Below, piece after piece: positions 1-5,542 of a stretch of DNA of 6,009 nt. The notes beneath the pieces were generated by a model, which saw nothing but the letters and a program-made list of their open reading frames with translations, did not search any database and had not been told where the DNA came from. The DNA comes from Bordetella parapertussis. Lineage in GTDB: Bacteria; Pseudomonadota; Gammaproteobacteria; Burkholderiales; Burkholderiaceae_B. The translations under genes were made by a program, and so were the position numbers. The stretch covers positions 1-6,009 of the forward strand of contig CAMDFD010000048.1 of the NCBI GenBank assembly GCA_945897365.1, given 5' to 3'. The first letter of the stretch is position 1, and every line of letters starts with the position of its first letter.

Positions 1-158
1 TTGACGCCACCGTGGGCGTTACCGCCTTCCCAGATGATTGCGTCAGGGCAACCGACCGGTTTGGCCGCTGAACGCTTGTAAATACCGTCGAGCATGTTGA
101 AAAGATCGCCGTTCTGTTCTTCTTGGGCGATTTTTAGCAAATCCAATTCTTGTGCCAT
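1..158 (-). CDS. N-terminal fragment of an unrecognised protein (52 codons in window)
   Basis: An open frame runs from an ATG at 158 leftward to the window edge without a stop. The protein begins MAQELDLLKIAQEEQNGD and reaches a glycine-rich stretch, WEGGNAHGGV, at about residues 43-52, just after a Cys-Pro (residues 37-38). A GAGG about 10 bases upstream of the ATG could be its ribosome binding site. A good promoter (239 to 211) lies upstream, so the start is credible. The first 25 residues are acidic and look helical, with no signal peptide or membrane segment, so a soluble cytoplasmic protein is likely. I do not recognise the family and assign no function. The gene is divergent from the sulfur-transport pair, and the FNR-type operator between them could serve both. 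Confidence 0.7.
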   Translation of the reverse strand, partial: MAQELDLLKIAQEEQNGDLFNMLDGIYKRSAAKPVGCPDAIIWEGGNAHGGV

Positions 159-210
159 GAGCGTAAAGCCTCAAATGTGAAGTGAGTAAAAGACATCTGT
201 GCAACTAGGG

Positions 211-239
211 ATTATCGCACTAGTGGCGGATGTCACCAA
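211..239 (-). promoter_or_regulatory. Extended -10 sigma70-type promoter for the leftward gene
   Basis: Read on the minus strand, TTGGTG (239-234) is followed after exactly 17 bases by GATAAT (216-211). The -10 box is preceded by TGC (219-217), which makes an extended -10 element. The expected transcript start is near 204, giving a leader of about 45 bases before the ATG at 158. The -35 box is poor (3 of 6 consensus bases), so an activator could matter. The FNR-type operator centre lies about 64 bases upstream of this start, close to but not exactly at the usual class I spacing of -61.5. Confidence 0.55.
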
Positions 240-261
240 GTTGCTTAAACAGCGTATGCCT

Positions 262-275
262 TTGATCTAGATCAA
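262..275. promoter_or_regulatory. Perfect FNR/ANR-family operator (TTGAT-N4-ATCAA)
   Basis: TTGATCTAGATCAA is a perfect 14-base palindrome that matches the FNR/ANR consensus at every defined position. Its centre is at 268.5. A TATTAT -10 box at 298-303 predicts a transcript start at about 310, which puts the operator centre at -41.5, the standard class II activation position for FNR. The site lacks the G of the CRP half-site TGTGA, which favours an FNR-type over a CRP-type regulator. Dnr/NnrR-type nitric-oxide sensors bind the same motif, so the signal could be low oxygen or nitrogen oxides. The expected target is the YeeE/YedE pair. Confidence 0.75.
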
Positions 276-297
276 CACCAAACAAAATCAATGAAAT

Positions 298-310
298 TAT
301 TATATATAAA
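298..310 (+). promoter_or_regulatory. -10 region and predicted start of the YeeE/YedE operon promoter
   Basis: TATTAT at 298-303 is a good -10 hexamer within an A+T-rich stretch, with a start predicted at about 310. No separate consensus -35 box is visible at the right distance; the upstream slot holds the FNR-type operator instead, as expected for a class II activator-dependent promoter. The leader of about 75 bases runs to the ATG at 386. The alternating TA tract at 299-308 allows other -10 registers, so the exact start is uncertain by a few bases. Confidence 0.55.
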
Positions 311-373
311 AATAAATTGTTTAAAAGTATATTGATTTTACGCGTTACCAAGTCCTTTAAATACAGTCATAAA

Positions 374-378
374 AGGAG
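374..378 (+). promoter_or_regulatory. Ribosome binding site deciding the first YeeE/YedE start
   Basis: AGGAG lies 7 bases before the ATG at 386. An in-frame ATG exists further upstream at 317, but it has no ribosome binding site, would add a basic, non-conserved 23-residue leader and lies within about 7 bases of the predicted transcript start. The start at 386 is therefore preferred. Confidence 0.75.
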
Positions 379-385
379 AACGTTC

Positions 386-952
386 ATGACACAACAACAA
401 TCGGTTCATTCAAGAGGGCGCCTCGCTGGCAGGTGGTCACCTTATATCGTGGGCATAGGCATCGGCGTACTAAGTTGGGTTGTGTTTGTCGTGGTGGCGG
501 CACCTCTAGGCATCACGACTTCAATCGGGCAAATTGCGGGCGGTATGGTTTCACCGATCGTAGGTGCGGATACCGTAGCGGCAAACGCCTACTGGCGAAC
601 CAATGCGATGAAACTGGACTACGGCACATTATTTTTGATCAGTACCTTTTTTGGTGCCTTGGCCTCGGCACTCGTGTCACGCACGTTTAAGTTCGAGTCG
701 ATTCCGAGTGTGTGGCAAGAGCGATTTGGTTCCTCGAAAACACGTCGCTTTAGCGTCGCCTTTATCGGCGGTGCGCTCGCCATGTATGGCGCTCGCATGG
801 CCGGTGGGTGCACAAGCGGCAACGGAATCTCTCAGTCCTTGCAACTTGCCGTGGTGGGTTGGACATTTCTGGCGGTGATGTTTGTGTCTGGAATCATCAC
901 CGCAGCGATCATCTACGGCGGTTCACGTCCAACAGTCTCTGGAGAAAAATAA
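386..952 (+). CDS. YeeE/YedE-family sulfur-compound transporter, N-terminal half (188 aa)
   Basis: This is an integral inner-membrane protein of the YeeE/YedE (sulfur transport, TsuA-like) family. Hydrophobic segments are visible at about residues 19-39, 78-98, 122-138 and 152-177. The family signature with its conserved cysteine is GGCTSGNG (residues 140-147, Cys142), preceded by GAR. In TsuA-type proteins such cysteines line the path and are thought to relay thiosulfate. Full-length members are about twice this size. Here the next gene supplies the second half, and its ATG overlaps this stop codon (TAATG), so the pair is probably co-translated and assembled as a heteromer. The usual His of GGCTSGHG is Asn here. 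Expression is probably FNR-controlled through the operator upstream. The substrate (thiosulfate or another sulfur or selenium anion) cannot be settled from sequence. Confidence 0.85.
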   Translation: MTQQQSVHSRGRLAGRWSPYIVGIGIGVLSWVVFVVVAAPLGITTSIGQIAGGMVSPIVGADTVAANAYWRTNAMKLDYGTLFLISTFFGALASALVSRTFKFESIPSVWQERFGSSKTRRFSVAFIGGALAMYGARMAGGCTSGNGISQSLQLAVVGWTFLAVMFVSGIITAAIIYGGSRPTVSGEK

Positions 953-1497
953 TGTTTCCAATTAAAGGTGAAAGCGCATTGCTCTTGGCCATTGTGTTTG
1001 GCTTTGTGTTTGGCTGGTTGTTGCAGCGAGGTAAAGTCACAAATTACAACGTGATCGTGAATCAGTTCCGACTCAAGGACTTCACCGTCCTCAAAGTGAT
1101 GTTTCCCGCCATCATTGTGGGAGGCATTGGAGTGCTGGTATTGACCAACATGGAGCTCGCCAAGTGGCATGTACGTGATGCCAATATGCTGGGTACCATC
1201 ATCGGCGCGGCCATTTTTGGGATCGGCATGGTGTTGTATGGTTATTGTCCGGGCACTGGGATCGCTGCGATTGGCACAGGGAGTGTTCACGCGCTTGTTG
1301 GTGCGGCGGGGATGCTTGTTGGAGCGATTCTTTATGCCTTTTCTTTCGAATGGGTGCGGGCCAATATCTTGTCAGTTGGAAAGCTTGGCAAGTTGACACT
1401 ACCCCAGCTCATGCACATACCGGCATGGACGATTTTTGGCGCACTGATCGTGATTGGGATCGCGCTGTTTGCCTGGGTCGAAAAGAATGGCAAATAA
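952..1497 (+). CDS. YeeE/YedE-family sulfur-compound transporter, C-terminal half (181 aa)
   Basis: This is the second half-transporter of the pair, also a membrane protein. Hydrophobic segments lie at about residues 8-25, 48-65, 79-97, 111-131 and 157-175. The family motif GYCPGTG is at residues 97-103, with conserved Cys99. The loop FGWLLQRGKVTNYN (residues 20-33) followed by a DFTVLKVM stretch (43-50) is typical of the second-half subfamily. The ATG shares its A with the stop of the upstream gene, and a GGAG at 941-944, 7 bases before it, serves as ribosome binding site. This supports translational coupling and equal production of the two halves. A longer frame reaches left to 808, but only by overlapping the first half, so 952 is preferred. 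A strong hairpin just after the stop ends the operon. Confidence 0.85.
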   Translation: MFPIKGESALLLAIVFGFVFGWLLQRGKVTNYNVIVNQFRLKDFTVLKVMFPAIIVGGIGVLVLTNMELAKWHVRDANMLGTIIGAAIFGIGMVLYGYCPGTGIAAIGTGSVHALVGAAGMLVGAILYAFSFEWVRANILSVGKLGKLTLPQLMHIPAWTIFGALIVIGIALFAWVEKNGK

Positions 1498-1499
1498 AT

Positions 1500-1534
1500 A
1501 AATGCCGGTGATGATCACTCATCCCGGCATTTTT
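1500..1534. terminator. Rho-independent terminator between convergent genes
   Basis: AAATGCCGG (1500-1508) pairs with CCGGCATTT (1524-1532). The stem continues inward as GATGA (1510-1514) with TCATC (1519-1523), leaving a single bulged T and a four-base TCAC loop. A T run follows on the plus strand (1530-1534). On the minus strand the same hairpin is followed by TTTATTTATTT, so it can also stop transcription from the monooxygenase gene that converges on it. Confidence 0.85.
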
Positions 1535-1572
1535 ACGATCACCACCCGAAAGAGGTGAAAGAACTTTAAACG

Positions 1573-3177
1573 TTAACTTGCGGCCTGAAATTCAAAGCCG
1601 CGATAGTTGTCCTTGATGACATCCTCGCAAATGTCACGATAGTGGCTCAATCCGCCCGCATAAGGCATGAACACTTGTGGTTTACCCGGGACGTTCGCAC
1701 CGAGATACCAAGAGTGTTTAACCTTGGGGAGTAGGGTGGCGTTGGCCGCCGCGTCGACTTCGGCTTGCCACAGATCACCCGAGGCTTCTGAGACCTCAAT
1801 AGACGCCAGATCCTTATCGTGCATGTGTTGGATGCAGCGTGTGATCCATTCAACGTGTTGCTCGATCGCGGGTGGCATATTGCACAGTACGGAGGGACTT
1901 CCGGGACCGGTGATAGTAAAGAAATTAGGAAAGCCAGGAATCTGCAGACCCAGATAGGTGCGTGGGCCCGCGTGCCAATAGTCCTTGAGCGTGCGACCCT
2001 TCCGACCAGTCACATTGAGCTTGACCAAGGAGCCCGTCATGGCATCAAAGCCTGTCGCGAACACGATGATATCTAGCGGATATTCCTGGTCGGCCGTTTG
2101 AATGCCCGTTGCCGTGATGCATTCGATCGGTGCTTTGCGGATATCGACCAGTGAAACGTTATCGCGGTTGTAGGTTTCAAAGTACTGCGAATCGATTGGG
2201 GGACGTTTAGCGGCGAAGGGGTGATCAATATCCGCTAACAATTCGGCGACTTCAGGATTTTTAACGACTTGTTTTATTTTGTTGCGGATAAAGGTGGCCG
2301 CGGTTTCGTTCGCCGCTGAACTCGTCAAAATATCGCGATAGAGGGCGCGAAACTGAAAGCCGCCTTGGTCCCACTTTTTTTCATAGGCTTGGACGCGATC
2401 GGCTTCGGGCACATCAAGTGCAGATTTATCTTCGATATAAAAACCATGGCCATTGGTGTTGGTGGTCATGATTTTGCGGATATCTTCTGCGTGTTCTTTT
2501 GCGTATTTTTTAAACTCAGGCGTCAACGGCGCGTTGCGAGCGGGCAAACTGTAATTGGGGGTACGCTGAAATACCGTTAGGTGTCCAGCGCTTGCGGCGA
2601 TCACAGGAATCGCCTGAATGCCGGTCGAACCTGTACCGATCACACCGACGCGTTTACCGGTGAAGTCCACGCCCTCGTGTGGCCACTGGCCGGTGTGAAA
2701 CCACTTGCCTTTAAAGTCAGACAAGCCTTTGATTTTGGGCATGTTGGCCGAGGAGAGGCAACCGACTGCGGTGATCAGGAACTTGGCGCTGTATGTTTTG
2801 CCGTTCTCTGTTTTAACAAGCCAACGATTGGTCGCTTCATCAAAATGCGCTTGCGACATGCGTGTATCGAGTTCGATATCTGAGCGCAGGTTAAGTTTGT
2901 CGGCGACAAAATTTAAATAGCGCAAGATTTCAGGTTGTTGGGGGTAGCGCTCGGACCACTCCCATTCCTGGATGATTTCTTTGGAAAAATAATACATGTA
3001 GGTGTGGCTCTCGGAGTCGCAACGGGCGCCCGGGTACCGATTCCAGAACCAAGTACCGCCGACTCCGCCTCCTGCTTCGAGGATTTTGGCATTCATGCCA
3101 AGCTTGTCTCGCAAGCTGTAGAGTTGATACATGCCCGAAAAGCCAGAGCCTATGATGATGGCGTCTAATGTCTGCAT
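1573..3177 (-). CDS. Type I Baeyer-Villiger monooxygenase (FAD/NADPH flavoprotein, 534 aa)
   Basis: The enzyme should use NADPH, FAD and O2 to insert an oxygen next to a carbonyl, turning ketones into esters or lactones in the cytoplasm. Seen in order: an FAD-binding Rossmann motif GSGFSG (residues 10-15); EAGGGVGGTW and NRYPGARCDSES (34-57); the family fingerprint FKGKWFHTGQWP (155-166), matching FxGxxxHxxxW(P/D); a second, NADPH-binding Rossmann motif GTGSTG (181-186); KRPPIDSQYFETYNRDNV (324-341), whose Arg325 probably corresponds to the active-site arginine that stabilises the peroxyflavin; and the ATG-containing motif at about 374. The W-P end of the fingerprint separates it from ordinary flavin-containing monooxygenases (Y/F). 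The length is normal. An in-frame TAA seven codons upstream makes 3177 the first possible ATG; its ribosome binding site is weak. The substrate (cyclic ketone, steroid, terpenoid or aryl ketone) is unknown. Confidence 0.9.
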   Translation of the reverse strand: MQTLDAIIIGSGFSGMYQLYSLRDKLGMNAKILEAGGGVGGTWFWNRYPGARCDSESHTYMYYFSKEIIQEWEWSERYPQQPEILRYLNFVADKLNLRSDIELDTRMSQAHFDEATNRWLVKTENGKTYSAKFLITAVGCLSSANMPKIKGLSDFKGKWFHTGQWPHEGVDFTGKRVGVIGTGSTGIQAIPVIAASAGHLTVFQRTPNYSLPARNAPLTPEFKKYAKEHAEDIRKIMTTNTNGHGFYIEDKSALDVPEADRVQAYEKKWDQGGFQFRALYRDILTSSAANETAATFIRNKIKQVVKNPEVAELLADIDHPFAAKRPPIDSQYFETYNRDNVSLVDIRKAPIECITATGIQTADQEYPLDIIVFATGFDAMTGSLVKLNVTGRKGRTLKDYWHAGPRTYLGLQIPGFPNFFTITGPGSPSVLCNMPPAIEQHVEWITRCIQHMHDKDLASIEVSEASGDLWQAEVDAAANATLLPKVKHSWYLGANVPGKPQVFMPYAGGLSHYRDICEDVIKDNYRGFEFQAAS

Positions 3178-3258
3178 GGAATATTCTGCTGTCTCTTAGG
3201 TTTGAGTGGATCCGATTATTGTGATTATTTTTCAGAAATAGTACATCAAACCGTGACA

Positions 3259-3278
3259 AATGCCTGAGGAGCGGCATT
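3259..3278. other. Small inverted repeat in the monooxygenase/crotonase divergent region
   Basis: AATGCC (3259-3264) and GGCATT (3273-3278) form a 6-bp stem around an 8-base spacer in the 3178-3366 gap between divergent genes. It lacks a T run, so it is not a terminator. It could be a regulator site or chance. I found no convincing -35/-10 pair in this gap on either strand. Confidence 0.25.
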
Positions 3279-3355
3279 GATTTCCCTCAAGGCTTGGTCG
3301 AGTCATTCCGAGTTATGCTGATCGGCAGGTTAAAAATACTAATGATGAATGAAAA

Positions 3356-3364
3356 AAGGGGGAG
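3356..3364 (+). promoter_or_regulatory. Purine-rich ribosome binding site deciding the crotonase start
   Basis: AAGGGGGAG precedes the ATG at 3367 with a short spacing (4 bases from AGGGGG). The alternative in-frame ATG at 3349 has no such sequence at a usable distance, and it would place the purine run inside the coding region. A GTG at 3364 is a further possible start. Confidence 0.5.
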
Positions 3365-3366
3365 TG

Positions 3367-4173
3367 ATGACAAAAGAACTCGGCAAAGGAACCGTCCTCT
3401 GTGACGTCGATATGCGTGGGGTCGTGACCGTGACCTTGAATCGTCCGCAGGTCAATAACGCCTATAACGGCGACATGATTGCAGGACTGCACGAGGCGCT
3501 TGATTTGTTGGGCCCCAAGCCTGATGCACGGGTGGTGGTGATCAAAGGCAACGGTCGTCATTTTCAAGCGGGTGCTGATTTGGCTTGGATTTCCAGCGTT
3601 TCGCACACTTCGCCCGCAGAAAATGAGCGGGTGTCGCGCTTGACCGCCGAAGCGGTCCGCCGTCTGGATATCGTGCCGATTCCAACCGTCGCACTGATTC
3701 AGGGTGGGTGTTTTGGGGGCGGTACAGGCGTCGCTTCGGTGTGCGATATCGTTGTGGCTGCAGATAATGCTGTTTTTGCCATTACCGAAGCCCGTTGGGG
3801 GTTGATCGCCGGAATTATTTTGCCGCAACTCTGCCAGGCCATGGGGGTGCGGAACGTGCGTCGCTATGCTTTGTCTTCCGAGCGTTTTGGTCCGGATGTG
3901 GCGCTTCGCATTGGATTCGCGCACGAGGTCTGCAAGCTCGAGGAACTTGAGGCGACGGGTGCGCGCATTGTCGATGCCTTGTTGATGAACGCACCAGGCG
4001 CGGTGTCGGCGACCAAGCTGCGAACGATGGCAGTCGCGGGGTCCTTTCTAGACGATGCGCTGTTTGACGATCTCATCAAACAGCATTCGGAGATGCGTCA
4101 ACAGGCTGAGGCCGCAGAAGGGACGGCATCGTTTATCGAAAAGCGTTTGCCTAGTTGGTATCCCGGGCAGTAA
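3367..4173 (+). CDS. Crotonase-superfamily enoyl-CoA hydratase/isomerase, LiuC/AtuE-like (268 aa)
   Basis: This is a soluble acyl-CoA enzyme of the crotonase fold. It has the N-terminal VTVTLNRP strand (residues 20-27), the first oxyanion-hole segment FQAGADL (66-72), and the second oxyanion segment GGCFGGGTGVASVCDI (113-128). The first catalytic Glu of classical enoyl-CoA hydratase (in GGGCEL) is Gly121 here, while the second Glu is kept as Glu141 in ITEARWGL. That pattern, with RRYALSSERF (165-174), recalls methylglutaconyl-CoA hydratase (LiuC, leucine degradation) and isohexenylglutaconyl-CoA hydratase (AtuE, acyclic terpene use). Those names are family-level guesses; another hydratase, isomerase or lyase activity remains possible. 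The C-terminal helical part is complete and the length is normal. The gene is divergent from the monooxygenase and convergent with the hydrolase, 10 bases away. The start could instead be 3349 (274 aa). Confidence 0.85.
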   Translation: MTKELGKGTVLCDVDMRGVVTVTLNRPQVNNAYNGDMIAGLHEALDLLGPKPDARVVVIKGNGRHFQAGADLAWISSVSHTSPAENERVSRLTAEAVRRLDIVPIPTVALIQGGCFGGGTGVASVCDIVVAADNAVFAITEARWGLIAGIILPQLCQAMGVRNVRRYALSSERFGPDVALRIGFAHEVCKLEELEATGARIVDALLMNAPGAVSATKLRTMAVAGSFLDDALFDDLIKQHSEMRQQAEAAEGTASFIEKRLPSWYPGQ

Positions 4174-4185
4174 ACGCTTTTATTT
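4139..4185. terminator. Possible terminator hairpin overlapping the crotonase stop codon
   Basis: AAAAGCGTTT (4139-4148) is perfectly complementary to AAACGCTTTT (4172-4181), a 10-bp stem. GCC (4149-4151) and GGC (4166-4168) can extend it across a 3-base bulge. The right arm includes the last two bases of the TAA stop, and a T-rich ATTTAT follows. The arms are A/T-rich at both ends, so it could act in both directions between these tightly convergent genes. The loop is large and the GC core short, so efficiency is uncertain. Confidence 0.45.
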
Positions 4186-5407
4186 ATGCGGTGTTGAGCG
4201 ACTGGTAAACCGTTGTCTCAAAATCCGTAAACAGTTTGATCGCGGACGTATCGACGAAAGGCAAGATCTGCATCATTAATACGCCTGCGATCTTGCGGAC
4301 TGGATCGATCCAGAAATAAGCGTTGGGCAAACCCGCCCACGCCAAACTCCCAGCTGAACGACCCGTTGGGGCTGTCGCTTCATTAATCATGAAGGTCAGC
4401 CCCCATGTTTTTTCCACGCCAGGGAAAAATTCTGCATCCAGTGACATGTTGGGATTGACCGTATGTAGCATCTTGACACGCAGCGGTCCCATCGCATTTT
4501 TAGACATCAGGGCAACGGTTTCAGGTTTGAGAAGCTGTTGTCCATTGGCGTATCCGTCGTTGAGCATCATGCGGGTAAAGCGCAGATAGTCGCTCGCGGT
4601 GGAGTACATGCCGCCACCACCGGGGTCGACCTCGGGCTCTTGCGGAACCTCGAAATCGAGCACGCTCAGAGATTGATCGGTAGCGTTGCGTATATGCACT
4701 TTGGCTACGCGCGCACGCATCTCGGAGGTGATTTTGAAGCCGGTACTGTGCATACCTAAGGGCACAGTGATGTGTTTCTGGAGGTATTCGCCCAAACGCA
4801 TACCGGTGACTGCCGAGATCGCTAAGCCAATCCAGTCGATATTGATCCCGTACTCCCAGCGCTCGCCGGGATCGAAGGAAAGCGGGATGTTGAGCGCATT
4901 ACGTTGTCCCGAGCCCGCGCGCGGCAGTTTATGCAGTTTGAGAAAGCGCGATGAGTTCTGGCTCCAAATATCCGAGGTAAAACCTGCGGTGTGCGTCATG
5001 AGGTGTCGCAGCGTCATCGGCGTTTTGGGCGGCCGAACCATAGGCTGGCCCTGGGCATCCCACCCCGTGATGACCTGGATCGCATCGATCTCGGGCAGTA
5101 TGCGCGCGATGGGCTCATCGAGTTTGAGTTTGCCTTGTTCGACAAGCTGCATGGCCGCTGCACCCACCAACGGCTTGGTCATGGAGGCGATCCACATCAC
5201 CGTGTCTAAGGTCATTGGCGTCGGTTGATCTTGCACACGTAAACCAAAAGCGCCCTCGTAAAGCGTTTCTGTCGCATGGGTGACCGCGGCAGCCACACCG
5301 GGAATACGGCCACGGGAGACCGCCTCGTTCAGCACGTTATCAGCTTGTCGGCTGAGCAGAAGGCGCTGACTTTGCGTGGCGGCTGTGGCGTGATGCGGTT
5401 GGGTCAT
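4184..5407 (-). CDS. Serine hydrolase/esterase of the class C beta-lactamase family (407 aa)
   Basis: The protein has the penicillin-recognising (beta-lactamase class C / EstB esterase) fold. The nucleophile motif is SMTK (Ser75-Lys78). HTAGF (139-143) follows, then the second motif at Tyr186 in WEYGINIDWIG (184-194). The C-terminal segment is GSLAWAGLPNAYFWIDP (353-369), where true class C beta-lactamases have KTG. This pattern points to an esterase or lactone hydrolase rather than antibiotic resistance. No clear signal peptide is seen from this start, so a cytoplasmic enzyme is likely. Length fits EstB-like esterases of about 390 aa. The frame extends to an ATG at 5551, but that start overlaps the divergent exporter gene, lies upstream of the likely promoter, and would translate a tandem repeat; 5407 is preferred although it has no good ribosome binding site. 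A TTG codon eight codons upstream is also possible. Confidence 0.85.
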   Translation of the reverse strand: MTQPHHATAATQSQRLLLSRQADNVLNEAVSRGRIPGVAAAVTHATETLYEGAFGLRVQDQPTPMTLDTVMWIASMTKPLVGAAAMQLVEQGKLKLDEPIARILPEIDAIQVITGWDAQGQPMVRPPKTPMTLRHLMTHTAGFTSDIWSQNSSRFLKLHKLPRAGSGQRNALNIPLSFDPGERWEYGINIDWIGLAISAVTGMRLGEYLQKHITVPLGMHSTGFKITSEMRARVAKVHIRNATDQSLSVLDFEVPQEPEVDPGGGGMYSTASDYLRFTRMMLNDGYANGQQLLKPETVALMSKNAMGPLRVKMLHTVNPNMSLDAEFFPGVEKTWGLTFMINEATAPTGRSAGSLAWAGLPNAYFWIDPVRKIAGVLMMQILPFVDTSAIKLFTDFETTVYQSLNTA

Positions 5408-5430
5408 GGAAGGCGGCCAGATTGGGAGCA

Positions 5431-5466
5431 AGAAGGGTAAAGGAGGGTAAAGGAGGGTAAAGGAGG
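5431..5466. repeat. 10-bp tandem repeat (AGGAGGGTAA, about 3.6 copies)
   Basis: Copies lie at 5431-5440 (one mismatch), 5441-5450 and 5451-5460 (perfect), with a partial AGGAGG at 5461-5466. The array lies between the hydrolase start and its likely promoter, inside the predicted leader. On the minus-strand transcript each full unit reads as CCTCCTTTAC, which matches the CCTCCTTT near the 3' end of proteobacterial 16S rRNA. On the plus strand each unit is a strong Shine-Dalgarno sequence, but no start codon follows within range. Confidence 0.9.
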
Positions 5467-5486
5467 ATATAAGCGTATTAAGGGAT

Positions 5487-5517
5487 CTTATACACGAAGG
5501 TCTATTCCGACCGTCAA
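5487..5517 (-). promoter_or_regulatory. Likely promoter for the serine hydrolase gene
   Basis: On the minus strand TTGACG (5517-5512, 5 of 6 consensus bases) is followed by TATAAG (5492-5487, 5 of 6) with a 19-base spacer; GTATAA with an 18-base spacer is an alternative register. The predicted transcript start is near 5480, giving a leader of about 73 bases that contains the tandem repeat. This position supports a translation start downstream, at 5407. The long spacer lowers confidence. Confidence 0.4.
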
Positions 5518-5542
5518 GTTGTTTCGGCGATAGAATCAATAC

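Noticed and set aside
262..275. CRP (cAMP receptor) site
   Set aside because: The half-sites read TTTGA and TCAAC in the CRP frame, missing the key G/C of TGTGA/TCACA, while the FNR consensus is matched perfectly.
317..385. Upstream ATG at 317 as start of the first YeeE/YedE gene
   Set aside because: It has no ribosome binding site, lies almost at the predicted transcript start, and the 23 extra residues are basic and unlike the family; the ATG at 386 has AGGAG at 7 bases.
3220..3235. CRP-like half-site TGTGA in the monooxygenase/crotonase gap
   Set aside because: Only one half matches; the other half (TTCAG) does not, so it is probably chance.
3313..3924. 203-codon minus-strand open frame opposite the crotonase
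   Set aside because: It lies antisense to a well-supported crotonase gene, has low-complexity His/Asn/Arg-rich composition and no recognisable domain, as expected of a shadow frame.
4686..5228. 180-codon plus-strand open frame opposite the hydrolase
   Set aside because: It is antisense to clear catalytic motifs of the serine hydrolase, shows no domain and has no supporting ribosome binding site.
4184..5407. Beta-lactamase resistance gene
   Set aside because: The SxxK motif is present, but the C-terminal KTG of true class C enzymes is replaced by an esterase-type segment and no secretion signal is seen.
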